A model generated the notes under the pieces. That model saw only the letters and a list, made by a program, of their open reading frames with translations. It had not been told where the DNA came from and ran no database searches. Position numbers and translations under genes: made by a program. DNA of 7,403 nt from NCBI GenBank assembly GCA_944380625.1, contig CALWIE010000151.1:1-7403 (forward strand), read 5' to 3'. Positions 5,915 through 7,403 of the stretch are shown here, one piece after another; position 1 is the first letter of the stretch; each line of letters opens with the position of its first letter. The stretch comes from an uncultured Clostridia bacterium. Lineage in GTDB: Bacteria > Bacillota_A > Clostridia > Oscillospirales > Acutalibacteraceae.

Positions 5915-5940
5915 GTGGGAGGACAAAAAACCGCCCTACA

Positions 5941-5946
5941 AGGAGG
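5941..5946 (+). promoter_or_regulatory. Ribosome binding site fixing the GH13 start
   Basis: AGGAGG sits seven bases before ATG 5954. It rules out the in-frame ATG at 5903, which lies inside the inverted repeat and has no such site. Confidence 0.85.
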
Positions 5947-5953
5947 AAACCAT

Positions 5954-7285
5954 ATGCTGCAAGGAAAGCCGCAAAAAGATTGGGCCCAGAGCGCCGTGTT
6001 CTATCAAATCTATCCCATGGGGTTCTGCGGGGCCCCCTATGAAAACGACGGGGTCTTGGCCCACCGCATCGGGAAGGTGAAGGAGTGGATTCCCCACCTG
6101 GAAAAGCTGGGGGTCGGGGCCATTTACTTTTCCCCGGTGTTCGAGTCTGACGCCCACGGCTACGACACCCGGGACTACACAAAAATCGACTGCCGCCTGG
6201 GCACCAACGAGGACTTCCGGGAGGTGTGCCAGGCCCTGCACGGGGCGGGCATCCGGGTGGTGCTGGACGGGGTGTTCAACCATGTGGGCCGGGGCTTTTG
6301 GGCCTTTCGGGACGTGCAGGAAAAGCGGGAGGCCTCTCCCTATAAGGATTGGTTCCACATCAATTTTGGGGGCAACAGCGGCTATAACGACGGCTTTTGG
6401 TACGAGGGCTGGGAGGGCCACTTCGAGCTGGTGAAGCTGAACCTGCAAAACCCGGCGGTGGTGGACTATCTCCTCTCCTGCGTGGGGGGATGGATGGACG
6501 AGTTTTCCATCGACGGCCTGCGGCTGGACGTGGCCTACATGCTGGACGGGGACTTCATGCGCCGCCTGCGCAGCTATGTGAAAAGCCGGGATGAGGGCTT
6601 CTTCCTGGTGGGAGAGATGATCCACGGGGACTACAAGCGCATTGTAAACCCGGAGATGCTGGACAGCGCCACCAACTACGAGTGCTACAAAGGGCTGTAC
6701 TCCGCCTTCAATTCTTTAAACCTGTTCGAGATCGCCCACTCCCTGGCCCGGCAGTTCGGCCCGGAGCCGTGGACCCTCTACAAGGGGCTGCACCTGTTCT
6801 CCTTCGCGGACAACCACGACGTAAGCCGTATTTCCAGCGTCCTTCAGGACAAAAAGCAGCTGGAGGCCCTCTATGCCGTGCTGTTCTGTATGCCGGGCAT
6901 CCCCTGCGTCTACTACGGCAGTGAGTGGGGGGCCCTGGGCGACAAGAACCAGGGCGGCGACCAGGCCCTGCGCCCCTGCTTTGAGGCCCCGGAGGAAACC
7001 GGGCTGACGGCCTTCATCGGGAAGCTCGCCCGCATCAAAAGCGGCTGCGTAGCTCTGAGGGACGGGGGCTTCCAGAACCTGACCCTGCGGAACAAACAGT
7101 GGCTTTTCGTGCGCCAGTGCCCGGAGCAGACCGTCCTGGTGGCAGTCAACGCCGAGGGGAACCCCTGCCAGCTGGAGTGCCCCTACCACGGCCCGGCGGT
7201 GGAGCTGCTCACCGGGGAGAAAACCGCCCTTTCCGGCGCCGTGGAGCTGCCCGGCTACGGGGTGAAAATTTACCGTATGGGATAA
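5954..7285 (+). CDS. GH13 alpha-amylase-family glycoside hydrolase, compact and cytoplasmic
   Basis: A 443-residue enzyme of the alpha-amylase (GH13) superfamily, acting on alpha-glucans such as maltodextrins or cyclodextrins. All four conserved regions are present: DGVFNH (105-110), GLRLDVAY with nucleophile Asp192, LVGEM with acid/base Glu221, and FADNHD with His288 and the stabilising Asp289. The barrel fills about 10-365, with a short B domain after residue 110, and a small C-terminal beta-sandwich covers roughly 370-443. There is no signal peptide and no N-terminal CBM34-like domain, so it is shorter than classical cyclomaltodextrinases or neopullulanases (~580 residues). An intracellular maltodextrin-processing role is likely, but hydrolase versus transferase cannot be told from sequence. 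It starts at ATG 5954 and is apparently transcribed alone. Confidence 0.92.
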   Translation: MLQGKPQKDWAQSAVFYQIYPMGFCGAPYENDGVLAHRIGKVKEWIPHLEKLGVGAIYFSPVFESDAHGYDTRDYTKIDCRLGTNEDFREVCQALHGAGIRVVLDGVFNHVGRGFWAFRDVQEKREASPYKDWFHINFGGNSGYNDGFWYEGWEGHFELVKLNLQNPAVVDYLLSCVGGWMDEFSIDGLRLDVAYMLDGDFMRRLRSYVKSRDEGFFLVGEMIHGDYKRIVNPEMLDSATNYECYKGLYSAFNSLNLFEIAHSLARQFGPEPWTLYKGLHLFSFADNHDVSRISSVLQDKKQLEALYAVLFCMPGIPCVYYGSEWGALGDKNQGGDQALRPCFEAPEETGLTAFIGKLARIKSGCVALRDGGFQNLTLRNKQWLFVRQCPEQTVLVAVNAEGNPCQLECPYHGPAVELLTGEKTALSGAVELPGYGVKIYRMG

Positions 7286-7296
7286 CCGCGAAGCGG
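7286..7296. other. Small hairpin directly after the GH13 stop
   Basis: CCGC (7286-7289) pairs with GCGG (7293-7296) around GAA, starting at the first base after the TAA. It forms the start of the dispersed repeat that continues to 7334. Confidence 0.4.
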
Positions 7297-7334
7297 CGTA
7301 AAAGTTTTTGGTCCAGCTTTTTTCAAAAAGCTGG
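7288..7334. repeat. Dispersed hairpin repeat, copy downstream of the GH13 gene
   Basis: Same layout as 4260-4302: GCGAAG, TAAAA, a T-run, GGTCCAGC, then stem CCAGCTTTTT (7313-7322) with AAAAAGCTGG (7325-7334). Five extra bases (CGGCG) follow GCGAAG here. The stem differs from the other copy by a lost C-G pair on both sides, so pairing is kept. It may serve as the 3' end of the GH13 mRNA, though no U-run follows the stem. Confidence 0.6.
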
Positions 7335-7340
7335 CGGTTG

Positions 7341-7357
7341 GTAAGGCGGAGCCTTAC
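7341..7357. other. Hairpin GTAAGGC/GCCTTAC
   Basis: A seven-base perfect stem (7341-7347 with 7351-7357) around GGA. It lies in the non-coding tail after the GH13 gene and has no adjacent T-run, so its role is unknown. Confidence 0.5.
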
Positions 7358-7367
7358 GGCCTTAAAA

Positions 7368-7384
7368 GCAACGCCATGCGTTGC
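7368..7384 (-). terminator. Possible terminator for a - strand gene beyond the right edge
   Basis: GCAACGC (7368-7374) pairs with GCGTTGC (7378-7384) around CAT. Read on the - strand, the hairpin is preceded by TTTTTT and followed by TTTTAA, a short U-tract suited to ending a leftward transcript. The + strand has only A-runs after it. No leftward gene is visible in the window. Confidence 0.35.
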
Positions 7385-7403
7385 AAAAAAGAGACCAGGG
7401 ACA

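Noticed and set aside
5903..5953. Earlier ATG start for the GH13 gene
   Set aside because: It sits inside the inverted repeat without a ribosome binding site, whereas ATG 5954 has AGGAGG at the ideal distance.

Overview
The window reads as chromosomal DNA of a high-GC, gut-type Firmicute, most likely Oscillospiraceae/Oscillospirales (Flavonifractor/Lawsonibacter-like). This rests on strong AGGAGG-type ribosome binding sites, G/C-ending codons, Clostridia-type enzymes and G/C-rich palindromic intergenic repeats. The taxon is an inference, not proven by a marker gene. All convincing genes lie on the + strand; no tRNA, rRNA, CRISPR array, transposase or phage gene was seen.

Region 1 (4-3715) is a tightly packed three-gene unit. 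It holds a PgeF/YfiH-type protein with an extra N-terminal zinc ribbon (the left edge may be cut by the window), a PflX-like radical SAM protein starting at GTG inside the previous stop (GTGA overlap), and a cytoplasmic GH123/DUF4091 glycoside hydrolase starting in an ATGA overlap. The 4-base overlaps imply co-transcription and translational coupling. PgeF is linked to cell-wall precursor quality control and GH123 to N-acetylgalactosamine release, so an amino-sugar theme is possible but unproven.

Region 2 (3716-4315) is about 600 bases without a credible gene. It holds two tandem, diverged copies of a composite palindromic module whose hairpins keep their fold and loops while stem bases change on both sides. 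The last hairpin abuts the ribosome binding site of the next gene.

Region 3 (4316-5953) has an M18 aspartyl-aminopeptidase gene (apeB family) and, 180 bases downstream of its 3' end, a second copy of the final 107 bases differing by only two synonymous changes. The spacer after it carries a 13-bp inverted repeat and a possible promoter.

Region 4 (5954-7403) has a compact cytoplasmic GH13 alpha-amylase-family enzyme with all four catalytic motifs, followed by more hairpins. One of these is a sister of the hairpin upstream of apeB. Together the genes suggest intracellular peptide and sugar salvage plus cell-wall housekeeping. The most unusual features are the structured repeats, the duplicated apeB tail and the zinc-ribbon PgeF.
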